Shown here: in pieces, positions 33,194 to 44,888 of the stretch
Numbering within the stretch: position 1 is the stretch's first letter
How the letters are laid out: the number at the start of each line of letters is the position of its first letter
Origin: Darksidea phi
Lineage: Eukaryota; Ascomycota; Dothideomycetes; Pleosporales; Lentitheciaceae
Assembly: GCA_030770425.1 (NCBI GenBank)
Contig: JASJFT010000168.1
Coordinates: 38,987 to 102,986 of the forward strand
Length of the DNA stretch: 64,000 nucleotides
Reading direction: 5' to 3'
Made by a program: the position numbers and the translations under genes
The notes under the pieces: model-generated
Database searches by the model: none
What the model was told of the DNA's origin: nothing
What the model saw: only the letters and a program-made list of their open reading frames with translations

Positions 33194-34867
33194 TCACTTG
33201 ACATAATTCGCGGGGAAGCTCCCTCGCTGGCCATTGATCTCGCCCTCCCACCAATCTTGCGAACTGTTTGTCTTTTTCGTTACACGAATGCGATCTCCCT
33301 CCCTAAAGGACAGATCACCCTCACTGTGGGCATCAAAGTCGTACATCGCAATGACAAACTCTCCGTGGAATGATCCAATCTTTTTTGGGGGAGGGGGTGG
33401 CGGTGGTTTCTTCTTTGCCGCAATAAGACTTGGTGAAGCTCCTCCAGAGGTGTATGAGTTTGCTGAATTTTGTCGTGTCGCCTTGCTGCCAAAATAGTCA
33501 TTGTGATCACGGCCATTGGTATTACTCGAAGTGTACGAGCTGCCTGATGGACGCCGGCCCCAGTCGTCCGAGGGTGTAGGGGTCAAGCCCGGAGATGTAC
33601 CACCGATTCTTGGGGTGGAATTCAAAGAGGTGAAGGACGGCTTCGAGCCTAGGTTCACGGGGGGGCCGTTGTCTGTTGGCGGTGCTAAATTGTTGTATCT
33701 GTCCGGCCTCGGCGATCTGTCAGGCCTCGATGACCTGCCTCCAAGAGTTGGGGCCGGCTCGACACTTGTCTTTCGAGGCATAACCTTGTTTCTAATCCCT
33801 AGACCGGTTATTGTCTCTCCTTTGTCCGGAAGCCGCATTGGCTGGTGAATTGCTTTACCGCCCTTGAGCAGGTCGAGACCTCCCTCAAGCTCCAGCCGCA
33901 GCGATGTAAAGCTAGCTTCCCACATTGGTATCACCTCCTCCGGCTCTGGGGGTGGATCTGGATATCCTTGTTCATGGGAGTATTGGTGGAGGACGGTGTA
34001 GAGGTTTCCAATCAAATTGTTCTGGAGTATGATCTGGTTTGCCAACAGATGCGGGAGCAGAGAGAAGGTCGCGGCATTGAGCCGGGGAAGCTGGGTTCGA
34101 AGCCCCTCGTCAGCATACTCGTACTCATGAACGGCGCGAGCGAGATCTCCTTCGTGTTTGTTCAAGGCGGTGTTCTCGCGGTCGGAGCGGGTCTTTTTCT
34201 TTTGCAGGTTCTCAGCCCGGCTCTTGTATCGCTCGTAGTCAAGCTGGTGGCACAACAGTCAGTAATAGTCATGGAACATGATGTGGTTATTTCGTACCTT
34301 CTTGTCCTCGCGCTTCTTAATCGCTTTTTTCATCGGAGTCAGCGAGTCTCTCGCCAGCTTGGCGGGAAGGATGAGTTTCTTCTCAATGTCCTTGACTTCT
34401 TCCATCATGTCTGTTTTGAGCTCCGCGAAAGCCTCCTGCAGCCTGACGCAGCGCTCCATCGTCTCAGGTGGCGTATCCTGGTGGACATGGGAGCTGTATT
34501 CTCCTCCCTTTGCACCCAGGGGCTTGTATATGCTGTGCATGTGTTCGATGGTCGCGAGCTGGTGGTTGAGGATGTTCGTCCAGGCATCACGCCATTGCTT
34601 TGCAGCAGATTCTATCTTCTCCAGCATTTCATTGCTGTCATTGACTAGATACGACGGTGCAAGTCAGTTGTGTCTGTTCAATTGCAGGATAGCAGGAGGT
34701 TTGGGGGGTGGGATTACGGACAGTCGCGAAGCATGGCCTCGATATCTGCTTCGTTCGGCGCGCGGGTCATGAAGGGCAACCGCCCCATCTTCCTCTAGTA
34801 CAATGTTAGCGCAGTGTCTTGTGTACACATGGGGCGAACCCGGAAAACATACCTGCATTCGCTGCAT
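33194..34867 (-). CDS. RVS167: Rvs167/Hob1 BAR-SH3 amphiphysin-like protein
   Basis: Membrane-curvature protein of endocytosis that works at cortical actin patches, normally paired with an Rvs161-type partner. Four exons, 34867-34853 (15 nt, MQRMQ), 34794-34722, 34644-34298 and 34243-33194, give 494 aa. The splice joins rebuild a continuous MQRMQ-RKMGRLPF...MLRDF-NDSNEML N-terminus typical of Hob1. The BAR domain spans about residues 25-240 (helices with AKQWRDAW, MERCVRLQEAF, KKLDYERYKSR, LLPHLLANQIILQNNL). A Pro/Ser-rich linker ends in a KKKPPPPPPPKK tract. The C-terminal SH3 domain (about 437-494) has AMYDFDA, DLSFREGD, WWEGEINGQRG and FPANYV. Intron 2 has a weak GTCCGT donor. Identification is firm. 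Confidence 0.94.
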
Positions 34868-35449
34868 TGTGCAAGCTGGCCGCAATTGCGAGCAGGGTGG
34901 TGCTAGGAATGTAGAGGTGGTTGGCCCGCAGTTGTAGTGGGGTCAGCAGCGATGCATGCGGCTGCTACGACGGAGAGGAGGGTGTTGAGGAGAGGCTGAC
35001 GGCAGGTGGAGTCAATAGAGGTGCGGCTGTGTTAGGCTATCCAAGTAAATGAGGTGCGCGGACGCGGCCCGAACCATGAAAGGTGATGATGTGAAAACAT
35101 GGGGCGGAGCAGTCAGTCAGCAGTCAGGCAGAAACCTAACCCCACTGTGCCGTCTCACCAGCCAGCCGTTGAGTGACGAGGGGAGGTGCGCAGTGCACAC
35201 GCTCGCGCATGCTTTGTGGCGCTCAAAGACTGGATGTTAGGATACTTGAGCTCTAGGTGCGCCCGTGGCCATCAGCTGAAGGTTCTATTAGGGTGAAATA
35301 GCGTAGAGGGATAATCACGTGCCCGCGTGCCTGCTGAAGCCGGCCGCGTCACGTCGTCTGCCCCCTCGCGCACCTCGACGCGACCGCGACACCACCATCT
35401 TCATGTCCGCCGACGTCTTAGCGACGCGCAGTGCTTGCTCTTTCGTTCC
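34868..35449. other. divergent intergenic region
   Basis: About 580 bp between the BAR-SH3 gene and the DUF2439 gene. It contains promoter and leader sequence of both. No gene seen. Confidence 0.55.
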
Positions 35450-37921
35450 ATGGCACTCCGGAGCACTTCACGACTGTCCGCTGTTCCCGCGTCGCAGAAC
35501 ACCGCGCCGGTAAACGAATATCGATGTCTGTTCACGTCGGATTTGAGGAGGAAGCAGAAGAGATGGCAGGATGGCTACCTCAAATTCCATACATTCAACA
35601 GCCGGGTTATGGTCTATGATACGTCACGTAACTTCCTCGGCGACACGTACTGGAAGGAGCCCAATGAGCTGCATGAAGGCGATGAGCTCACGTTGGACAA
35701 AGGCATCATGGTGGAGGTGGCAGAAGCAATGGGCGTCACGCAAACCGACTTGACACTTCTGCTGGAGAGGAAGAAGGAGTCGCCCCAGCGCAATAATCCC
35801 GAACCTGTACAGCGAGCCCTATCGAAGCCCGCCGTTCCAGCGCCCAATGCCCTCCGAGCCGGCTCCCAGTTGCGTCACAAGTCGCTCAATACACTACTAG
35901 GGACGCCGAAAGGTCCAATCGGCAAGGCGACACCCATGAGGTCGCCATTCGAGACGAGGAAAGAGAAAGAGAATCACTTTGCAGACGAAAGGGCTAGCAA
36001 GAGGCAGAAGACGGCTCACAGCGGCGCGGAACAGATAACATCCAGTCCGGCAGCTGATAGTGAGCCGACACCGAACGGAAAGGTACCACTATGGGCCAAG
36101 GCATCAGATGCAAAGCATATTCGCGCAGCGCCGAGGCCGCTTCCGCGACCTGCGGCGGTGGTTACTCTCGACTCTGAGCCGGACGGTATCTCATCCGATG
36201 TCACATTACCTAGTACACCGCCAGGAATGGTCAAACTCGTGTCTAGCCTGAAATTGGCTCCGGTGCCAACTAGTAACCAGGGCGCAACAAGGGGACCGCA
36301 AGCCTTTGCCACCCCAAAGATACCCAAGGGGAAAGTACCTGTTCCTCACGTCAAGGCGCTAGAGCCGCCCCATCTGCCTCCACAGCCCTCTTCTCCACCT
36401 ATCAGCGCGTCAAATCGTCTTTCCAACGTCGATTTTGCCCTACAGCCCGCGCATAACCGTTCTACGAATGTCGATGTTGCTATCGAATCGATGCAATGTC
36501 GTCCTGTGAAACTCAACTTGACTACAGTTCAGACTGTTCAAAAGCCGCCGGAGGAGCTACCGCCGCCTCGATCACCGCCCCGAAATCCTAAAGCGAAGTC
36601 ATTGCGTCTTTCTGCGGGAGTTAAGCGAGGTGTGCTGTTGTGCCAATCTAGGCCATCACAAAGAAGCCATGCTTCAATTGAACCGGAATGCATCCCGAAA
36701 CCAAAGGAGACTGTTGGGCACGAGTCCCTACGAGAAGAGATTATCCATATACTTTCCGATGACGAAACTACACAGCAGAGCAAACCGTCCAAGCCCGGGA
36801 AGGTAGCAAGTGAGTTGAAAGAAAATCGCACAGCACAGTCAGCGCCTGTGGCGAACGAGCCGAAGCCGATTAGCGTTGAATCTTCCCCTCAGCCATCCTT
36901 AGAATCTTTCGATGATATGGAGCTTGTACATGGGCTCATGGACCAACAGCTCATGGTCACACCCTCGCCTCTCCGATCTCGTGAGCCTACAAAAACAGCT
37001 ACGAATTCATCAGTGAAGAAGGTACCTAAGAAGGGGAAGAGGGCCCCAGAAGACACTTCTGCAAAGCTGGCGCCGAAACCCAAAAAGACCAAAACTGCAG
37101 CAGCAAAGGAGGGAGGAGCCAAGCCACGCTCGAAGAAGGAACAATCTGTGAAACCACTATTGATTCAGCAAGAATCACCACCTGCGTCGCCTGTTTGGGA
37201 GCCTACAGGAGAGCTATCTGGGGATCATGCTATGCGACCAACAGAACCTGTTGACGAACGCCAACGTATTGCCTCAGCGTCTGTGTCTCCTACCAAGAGC
37301 CTGGCTCTTTCAACAGGTGGCTTCCGCAAGAAGCCTAAACGCGCGCAACCGCAACCAACAACTAACCCTGACGACCCAGCACCACGCCCCGTAACTGCTG
37401 CATTGCCGCCTCATCCACTCCGAGCCAACAAGTCCGGACCTCTGATGAGTACTACTGAGCTATCAGCTTTGCTCCTAAAACCCCACAGGCCCGCTCGCTT
37501 AGAAGACGATCCGATTGAGGATGGTACTCAAAACGCGTCGCCGAATAGGAGTTTTCAGCGCTCGAGGAGTGAGAATGATGCACCTATCCCTAGTACGAGT
37601 GAGGCGTGGGAGCAACGCAATCTACCCAAAGCTTTCGAATCCACCACCAGCGTCCCTTTAGCCGTTATGCCAGAAGCAGCACTTTCGAAACCAAAAGCAG
37701 GCGGACTTGCGGCTTTAGTCAAGAAAACAGACCCTAGACGCAAGTTCCAACGTACGCAGAGTCTCGATATTAACACGAATGTGCCGAATATGACGGAAGT
37801 GGACGTGGTGACACCACCAGCAGATCATGATGTCGGGCCTTGGAGCACGGAGGCATTCGACCTTTTTGATTGGAGGCCTCCTAACATGGAGAGCGGCATT
37901 GGGACTTTAGTTGATAGTTGA
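35450..37921 (+). CDS. DUF2439 protein, Mte1/Dbl2/ZGRF1-like
   Basis: Single exon, 823 aa from the ATG at 35450. The DUF2439 domain lies at about residues 20-105, with EYRCLFTSDLRRKQKRWQDG, LKFHTFNSRVMVYD, EGDELTLDKGIMVEV. In yeast Mte1 and fission-yeast Dbl2 this domain supports the Mph1/Fml1 helicase in recombination and replication-fork repair; that role is transferred by similarity. The remaining 700 residues are disordered, Pro/Ser/Lys-rich, with short conserved patches, such as GGFRKKPKRAQ and LMSTTELSALL followed by Pro/His, resembling motifs of this family. The start is uncertain: the frame opens upstream to 35327, and an alternative first exon beginning at 35403 with an acceptor at 35498 would also fit. 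Confidence 0.82.
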   Translation: MALRSTSRLSAVPASQNTAPVNEYRCLFTSDLRRKQKRWQDGYLKFHTFNSRVMVYDTSRNFLGDTYWKEPNELHEGDELTLDKGIMVEVAEAMGVTQTDLTLLLERKKESPQRNNPEPVQRALSKPAVPAPNALRAGSQLRHKSLNTLLGTPKGPIGKATPMRSPFETRKEKENHFADERASKRQKTAHSGAEQITSSPAADSEPTPNGKVPLWAKASDAKHIRAAPRPLPRPAAVVTLDSEPDGISSDVTLPSTPPGMVKLVSSLKLAPVPTSNQGATRGPQAFATPKIPKGKVPVPHVKALEPPHLPPQPSSPPISASNRLSNVDFALQPAHNRSTNVDVAIESMQCRPVKLNLTTVQTVQKPPEELPPPRSPPRNPKAKSLRLSAGVKRGVLLCQSRPSQRSHASIEPECIPKPKETVGHESLREEIIHILSDDETTQQSKPSKPGKVASELKENRTAQSAPVANEPKPISVESSPQPSLESFDDMELVHGLMDQQLMVTPSPLRSREPTKTATNSSVKKVPKKGKRAPEDTSAKLAPKPKKTKTAAAKEGGAKPRSKKEQSVKPLLIQQESPPASPVWEPTGELSGDHAMRPTEPVDERQRIASASVSPTKSLALSTGGFRKKPKRAQPQPTTNPDDPAPRPVTAALPPHPLRANKSGPLMSTTELSALLLKPHRPARLEDDPIEDGTQNASPNRSFQRSRSENDAPIPSTSEAWEQRNLPKAFESTTSVPLAVMPEAALSKPKAGGLAALVKKTDPRRKFQRTQSLDINTNVPNMTEVDVVTPPADHDVGPWSTEAFDLFDWRPPNMESGIGTLVDS

Positions 37922-37961
37922 CAGACGATACGTTTGTGACTACTAGTATAGCAGGAAATGG

Positions 37962-38385
37962 TTATGTCTTGTCTTTGGGTGAGCTTGGGCTCGAGATGCT
38001 TGTTGGAACCTGCATAGCGAGCATGGATAGTTGTGATTTTCTACATTGGTGACGGGTACATGGTAGTGGTATAACATATCTCCGGCTTCTTCCCGTAATG
38101 AACGGCTTTGTGGTTGGTGATCCATGAGTATTCGGGTCTGTGTTTTCGATCACTACCTTGTCCATCTTCACAATCGCTTGACAAGCCCTCCACTCCCCGC
38201 TCTTTTGATATTCTCTCTGAACCTTACTCGACATCTCTAGTGCGTCATAGCGGATGGCACCTTCGTTTTTAAAGACGGACATACCGCCACGTAGGAATAT
38301 TAGAGATTTTAGCGTCTTCAGGGGTCATGTTGCAGTAGTCTGCGAGGCGGTTATTTGTATACCAGGGCACAACCCTCATATTCAT
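37962..38385 (-). pseudogene. frameshifted coding fragment, unknown family
   Basis: Minus strand. A short frame from 38385 reads a protein-like NNRLADYCNMTPEDAK segment up to PTWRYVRL and then hits TAA. One base out of phase, the reading continues as KNEGAIRYDALEM and on to about 37962. Together they look like one protein interrupted by a single-base shift at the CTTTAAAAA run near 38265-38275. A 24-nt intron would be too short to explain it. I do not recognise the family. It is downstream of and convergent with the DUF2439 gene. Either a decaying gene or a sequencing indel. Confidence 0.4.
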
Positions 38386-40577
38386 ATTAACTGTAAGCTA
38401 TAAATAAGAGCAAAAAGAGATAAATGAGTCATGAGCATCGGCCTTGTTGAGAGAGAGTATTTGTGGATGGCAGAAAGCCTTTCTAGCGTATGAGAATAGG
38501 TTCTAGTGTTTCCAGTACTCCATACGGTGTGTGACTTTTGAGTTTTCGAGGATAGAGACGAAGTCAGTAGGGGACCTCTTGTTTGTCTAAACTTAACATA
38601 AGTGACTCTAGTTTTTGGGGCATGGGGCCACAGATCTATAGAACCTTCGACCAAGGGCTTCAGGAAGATTGAAAAGGAGTGAACATATTTCCACGCTGTG
38701 GGAACCTTTGAAGTGAGCGCTCATGAGTATTTTCATGTCCTCTCCTTTATGATCTCGCTTGGCGTCTCTGGCTCTCCACACGGATACATTCCGAAGCTCT
38801 CCTGAACGTAGAAAGATGTTCGCATCTTAGCGTTCGCTCATGCTCTGGTATCCCAAAACATTACATTCCCGCGTGGTAGCCATCGCTTACCAAAAACAAC
38901 CCGCATGAATCTGGCGATATGCCGTTTTGTAGGAAGCAGGTACAAAGGCGCGACCTGATAGGATTGCAACTTTTGGAGGGGAAGGACACATGAAAAACAG
39001 GTCTTCCCTTCGGAACTGCATGGAAATTAATTCGTAATCTCTAGGGCTCCATATGATGACATAAGATGGCTTTTACGCACCACCACCTGACTCAAGGCTT
39101 TTGATAGCTAGACATTAGAAGATGAGCAGCTCGGGTGGATATTTAAGTCTCAAAAGTTAGAACATATGCGCACCAGACAATGAGGTGTCATGCAAGGTGG
39201 GGGTGGAAGCCGTGATGGGATCTTTTCGTCAAATTTATACCAAACTCCCCAATGCTCCATACAGGTCAATCTTCATGCTTTTCATGAATAGTAAGAGGCT
39301 TCAGCATACCGCCGTTGTATACGAAACCTAGTATCTCGACTTTCTGAAAACGATGTTCGACAGCAGATTTTTTTAATCAAGTCTCAAGACATGAAGGTAA
39401 GATCTTCGGTGGCAACCGACAGGAGATCATCAATCATAACCTGAATGGTTGTAGAGGGACCACATATGCTCAGATCTGTAGGAGCTTCGGTGGCCTATTT
39501 GAGGTGGTGTGATGGAGCAATTTTACACAAGCAATACCTCCCTCAATCACTTGCTAGATCCAGGAAATAGAACTCGTTGTTGCGAAGTTTTATCGGAACA
39601 TCGAGGAAGGCATAGCAACGCTGCGCAACGGACTCGATGCATGGAAGCGCCAATTGCCGTTTTGAACTAAGGTACCTGTCAGCTCTGTATGCAATTGCTG
39701 GATACTGCCTAAGTATGGACATTCAACGAGCCCCAGAGACACAAGGGCCATTACCGCTTTCCATAACGTCTTTCGTGGGTAATCTTTTACGAACGGTATT
39801 CATACGCAATGTACTTTAGGTGATAGAATTACTGGCTCTTCGACTTGTCGCGACCATTGAGCCCTAAGCACAAACTGGGAAAAAGGTGCCTAGAGCTATT
39901 ACCGGTCGACGCCGTGCTTTGGAGCTCGTGCGGTTCGTTCCGGGGCGGAATAGAGAACTCCATCGAGAAATGGCCAGTAGTTCTCTTCGGGATGGTAGCA
40001 TCCTTCATCATCAGACGTCGTACATGATTCTCTGGTGTCTATTCCGATTATCACCCCTCACTTCCGGATACACCTGAATGTTTGCACAACATACTTTTTT
40101 TGGAAGCACTGTGGAAAGCCTATATCTTCTACAGTCGAGACGTGAAACGCTAGAGGGAGTGTCGTAGTGGCGGACAAATGGCAGACGCCCTGCAAAAGGG
40201 TAGGCCCGGGAGTCAATACTCAAAAACTATACTATGCGAAGATATTAAGGAGAGCGATAGATCGCTCGATGGTCAATGTTCGGATTTGGTTATCCTGTCC
40301 TATGGTATATAGCCATAGTAATTATTGCGTCCCAAACGCGTAAAACGCCTACATCATCCAAATTTTTGGTGTTGTGCATATACGCACATCCCGTCTGCCA
40401 AGCCCGCTACGTCCAGCATAGCTATCGTCAATCATCTCCCATCAATTTAGAAAACCACCAAGAATCATATGAGAAGATATAGCCCCTCAGAGCCGGGGTG
40501 ATGTGAATCGCAGAGTCTAAAAAAGTGAAAACTGTGTGGGTGAGAGAAAGAGGAAACCGATGTGTGAGACAAGAAGG
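38386..40577. other. long gene-poor stretch
   Basis: About 2.2 kb with only short overlapping frames. A minus frame at 38382-38654 continues the direction of the frameshifted fragment and may be part of the same decayed gene. Otherwise nothing recognised. Confidence 0.45.
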
Positions 40578-41602
40578 CTACGGAGGAGAAGCCAACAGCC
40601 GCCCTAGACTGCCATTGGCGGGTGATGCCGACGGGATTGGAGACTTCTCGTACAGAATCTCGCCCTGAGCACTATTCGTAGACATCCTTGACGTCGTCAC
40701 ACCCTTCTGCGAGTATTGAGGCGGACTTGAAGACGCAGTGGTCGAATACGCCCATGGTGTGACAAGATCGATAGACTTGGAGCCGTACGACGAGCTATAG
40801 GGGTTGGTCCTCTGTGGTAGTGGTCGAGTCGACGGCGTGTACAATGGTGTATACGGAAGGGAGTAGCTGAACGAAGACGAAGGAGTATGCGAAAGGGAGG
40901 GCGCGGTGCTGTAGATGGCTTGCGAGACTGAGCCACGGTTGTATTGGGGACGGCGGGGTCGAACAGTAGCGGCGGGGTCGGTCGAGTAGGCGGCGGCTTG
41001 AAACTGTCGTAGATATCGCGACGCTTCTGAGTCTTGCCTCGGCTTTTCGTCGCCGGATATAGTGTTATCGTCCGAGGATATTTCGGATAAGGCGCATGAC
41101 GAGCGTTTGGAGTGGGGTTGGGTGGGCGAGCGAGCGGGGACAATATCACCGAAGTCCTCGAAGGACAGACTGGAGAATGGCGACGTGGGTGGAGAGTAGT
41201 CGAATGGGACTGAAAACTGCTTCTCGGTGTCCTTCTTGCGGCAACTACATGGGCCGTTAGTATGTGTGCATATACAGGTAGGGAGGGACTGCTAGTGGCA
41301 TACCTTTCGGAGCAGTACAGAACGGAGTTGCTCGGCGTGATGATTTGTTTTTCGCAAGTTGTGCTACATGCCAGTCAGTCAAGCTCACGGACGGACATCT
41401 GCGGGCGAGTTACGGACCAGTACTGCAGGAAGCTCGTTGCCATTACTTCCTCGTCGTCAAACTCCTCCTTGTGCACCGCCTTTTTGTTGGCAACGTAGGT
41501 ACTTGAACGTTTCGACAACGGTGCGGGTTTCGAAGGCCGGGCGTGTGCTGGCAGCTGCTTTTTGGAGTGATTCGACGTATGACGGATATGATGGGTCGCC
41601 AT
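40578..41602 (-). CDS. Ecl1-type life-span regulatory factor
   Basis: Fungal family related to Ecl1/2/3 of fission yeast, small zinc-binding-like factors that extend chronological life span and respond to nutrient stress. Three exons, 41602-41418, 41363-41304 and 41244-40578, give 303 aa. The splice joins build the signature MATSFLQYCTTCEKQI followed by LYCSESCRKKD, with cysteines at residues 62, 65, 79 and 83 (C-x2-C-x13-C-x3-C). Cys62 and Ser82 are both split across introns, so wrong splicing destroys the motif. The rest is a Ser/Tyr/Pro-rich disordered tail, consistent with a nuclear regulator. A start 39 bases upstream is in frame but less likely. Confidence 0.87.
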
Positions 41603-43112
41603 TGGTACGGTTGGAAAGACGGTGAACCTTAAGTGCCTCACTCACTTAGGAGATAGATAAAGCAGGGCACGGTGCGCGGTGAGATTGAGGGAGACCCTGC
41701 AGCAGAAAGGTCCTGTCCTCTGGAAATGTAGCAACGGAAGGCGGTGTCACGGCCGCAATGTTGCTCTCAAAGGCCGGTGCCGATACTGTATGACGCGCGC
41801 TTTGTTTGAGTGTCTTATCTTCGCATCCCCTGCAGCCGAGAGCTTAGCAAGGAACCGGCTAGCACCGAGGAACTGCACCATGGAAAACCGCGTTGCGCGC
41901 AGCAACGCATCGGGAAGATGTCCGAGAGAGGGTGAATCAATGTGGTGGACATTGTAACTTACACCAGTCGATAATTAGAGTTGATTGGCAATCTAATTTA
42001 AACCCGCACCGAAGCTCAGCTCCTTAAGCGAGGATCGGGCCAGGGGTGCTTATCGCGCGATGTCAGTTGCCGATAATAGACACAGAGGGAGCGGCTATGG
42101 CCGGCTATGGCTTTGTGCCTGTATCTTTGTGTGAACAAACTTGGGAAGCAGAATAGCCGTGGCTGGAGGTAGAGCGGTGCCTAGCAGCGGTGCTACGACA
42201 AGCTATTGCTGGACACCGCAGGGCAGTCGTGGAACGTGGAACAACGGGCGAGAGCTCGAAGATGTATGAAGCATTCGTGCCGATGAGTCGTCGGGGTCCG
42301 GGATGGCGAGCGCGATGGCACAATTGCTTCCGAGCATTACACCATCGACGAGCTGTCGTGAGTCTTATATCCCCTCGCAACCCCCACTCCCGCCCACCGA
42401 GATGCCTGCCTCCTCACGAACCAACAGACCGAAGTGGATTCTACCGATGCGCCTAATGGTCCAGATGCGTCAGCCCGCCCGTCCTCCATCATGGTGTTAC
42501 GCATAATGGGTGCGTTCCCAACGAATCGCGATGGCGATGCCAGCACGCCTTTCTCCGAAATAACAAGGTCCACGTCTCTCGGCAGCGGGGGTACCAACGC
42601 GTACCAGCATACACTGTCCGCGATACAAATTCTCACCAACGGGAGCACCTCAGTGCCTGAAAACGTGTCCAAAACCATGCAACGACGTTTCCGATCTCGC
42701 CGTCATCGAACACCGTGATGGGAACTGCCTAATACCTTACTGCATGGTGCTATCTACTACTACCTGCTGTTTAGGTAACGAAAAAGCTCTCAAAGCACCC
42801 AAATGACATGATTTCGTCCAGCGTGCTACAGACCTTGATAGCAGTCCGAATTGTTCGATCCACTAGGTCCGCTTCTGTCTAGGCAAGACGAATGGGCGCA
42901 CTAGAGGAAAGCGATGCTCCATTTTTCTATCTAGTCGGCCAGAGTCTTAGTCTTCTGGCCAATGGATGTTCTTAATAAGAGCACTCTAGAGCCCATTTTT
43001 CTGCGTCAACTTGAGACTTCGTCTCCGCAGTAGTGCCACCAAACTGAGCTTCGCGTCACAGGTAAGGGCCATCAAGGTCGACACGTGTTCGTCGAATACA
43101 GTCATCGTCTGA
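41603..43112. other. intergenic, one doubtful ORF
   Basis: About 1.5 kb upstream of the Ecl1-type gene and downstream of the methyltransferase. A near-tandem GGCCGGCTATG repeat lies at about 42093-42113. A Ser/Thr-rich plus-strand frame at 42434-42718 could be a small gene if joined to an exon starting at 42303 (GTGAGT donor, 44-nt intron), but nothing confirms it. Confidence 0.4.
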
Positions 43113-44467
43113 TCAAAAGGCGAAAAGATTTGACGGTTCTTGCGATCGAGAGACGCTCCAGATCTGGAGAGGGGTTGATGTTGGATAGAAAGGACCATCC
43201 TGGAGATGTTCCGGACGCGGTGGAAAGTCCACCAGGTCTAGTTGGAAGCGGTTTCGCTCTAACCCACAAAATCAGTTACGGCTCAGCAGGCGTGGCGGAT
43301 CTGAGGGTGAAAATTGTGGGGGACCCACTACACGCCTGGAGGAAGATCTCGAATGTCTGCTCGCTGCGGATGGTAGCGGCTATTAGGACCTGCACGGCTG
43401 GGTTCAGCTCAAAAAATTCCCTCAGTGACGAAACAAGACTGGGAATCACGATCTTGTCGTAAGTCTGCAGACGTGCTGTGAGCTGATGCTTCTAAAGCAA
43501 GTGCGCGTGTGGATAAAGCTTACGACGTCGGCCCCAACAACCACATCTGGCACTTCCATTCCATAGTCTTCTGAAAAGGTGGCAGCGCTGATTGGCCCAC
43601 CCCATTTTAGCGCTGCCGTGCGAACCATCCGTCGAGATGGATCATATGCATCAAGTCCGTTGAGAAAGCTGTTCGTTTTGATAGCGTCCACGATTGCTTC
43701 ATCGCCGTCTGTTGCGACAATACCGGATACGTTGAGATGCTTTGCACAGAGTATGGACAGCATGCCAGTACCAGCCCCAAGCTCGAGTACTTTCTTCCCC
43801 CGCACCACCGCTTGTCCCTGCGCCGAGGTTAGGAATGCTCCGAGATGCAACGCCGCCTCCCATGTACGCAACCCGGTCGTTCCGAGTGATGATATTACGG
43901 AGCGAGACTCAAGTAGAGTGACCGCGCGTTCTTGTGGGCTGCTTTCGTTAGAAGAGTGGAGAGGGAAAGCGTATGTCACATATGCTTTCTGTTGAGCGGA
44001 AGCAGACTCTGAGGGCACATTGGCGCCTAGAAGCGAAGAGAGTGCACACATGAGATCGTCTGATATCTCCTGTTCATGGAAGACAATGGTTAGTTAAACG
44101 GATAAAGAGACCCGAACGTTGGTAGCGAGAACGGTAAGATTTGTTATTCCGCCAAAATGGGGAAGTTAACCGGTTCATGGCCGGGCTGAATGGAAACATG
44201 TCGAGGAGAGGGGTAGCATACATCCTCCTCTGGATCTTCTATTGATTTCTCAAGTTTAGAGATGAGAACCTTCAAGACCCTCAGCTGGTATCGCTGTGGT
44301 GGTAGGTGTGCGATCTTGTCCGAATTGAAAAGATTATCAAAGGTCCATGACTGAACCCCTGGCTGCTTGAGCCTGGATCCATCCAGCCATTCGAGTTGCG
44401 CTGGCTCTACTAATTGGAAGAACTGACGCCGCAGTATCGTCAACTTGGACTGGACGAGCAAGTCCAT
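43113..44467 (-). CDS. EFM3: EFM3/FAM86-type lysine methyltransferase
   Basis: SAM-dependent class I methyltransferase of the FAM86/EEF2KMT/Efm3 family, which methylates a lysine of translation elongation factor 2 in the cytoplasm. Four exons, 44467-44222, 44069-43524, 43464-43329 and 43258-43113, give 357 aa. The N-terminal FAM86 region is in exon 1. RTWEAALHL at about 150-158 and the SAM-binding VLELGAGTG at 176-184 are in exon 2, followed by the acidic post-motif (ATDGD) and VVVGADVTYD across the exon 2/3 join. Exon 4 (A|AG split codon, GTGGGT donor, GTTAG acceptor) supplies the family's LDLVDFPPRP...PTSTPLQIW ending. Reading through instead stops early after ATPAEP. Intron 1 is long for this region (152 nt) and could be mis-bounded. 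Confidence 0.86.
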
Positions 44468-44888
44468 CAGGTTCGAAGGAAATAAGCAAGTATGTCGTTC
44501 GGGAACTAGAGTTAGCGGGTAGAGAGTTAAGATACGTGTGCTGAGGATCGCTGTAGAACGACTCTAGATCGCCCTCAGTGTGTAGTCGTGACTGAGCTTG
44601 AAGAAAACCCTCCTCCGTTCGTCGACTGGGTGAACGTTCGTTGTGAGGCTCTCTCGGTTTGGTGGGGTCGCTTACCTAATAAAGACTGCTTAGCGAGGCC
44701 TTGGCGTAGCGCACTCCAAATTTCCACAGCCACCTCTAACGACATATCCTGCGGCAACAGCAACACCACCACTTCGACCACGAGCAGGATCGATTATTCC
44801 CCAGTACGCCCTCCCTCAAACCTAACTACCCTTGCACTCAAAGCCGCACTACTGACAGCGTCCAGATCGGCACAGCTCGTCCTCCAAC
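44468..44888. promoter_or_regulatory. divergent promoter EFM3 / RPS24
   Basis: 421 bp between two divergently transcribed translation-related genes. The pyrimidine-rich region just before 44889 suits a ribosomal-protein leader. An uncoded first exon for RPS24 is possible. No specific factor site is claimed. Confidence 0.5.

Noticed and set aside
33845..34648. 267-codon plus-strand frame
   Set aside because: Antisense to the BAR-SH3 gene; hydrophobic composition arises from the complementary strand of helical coding sequence.
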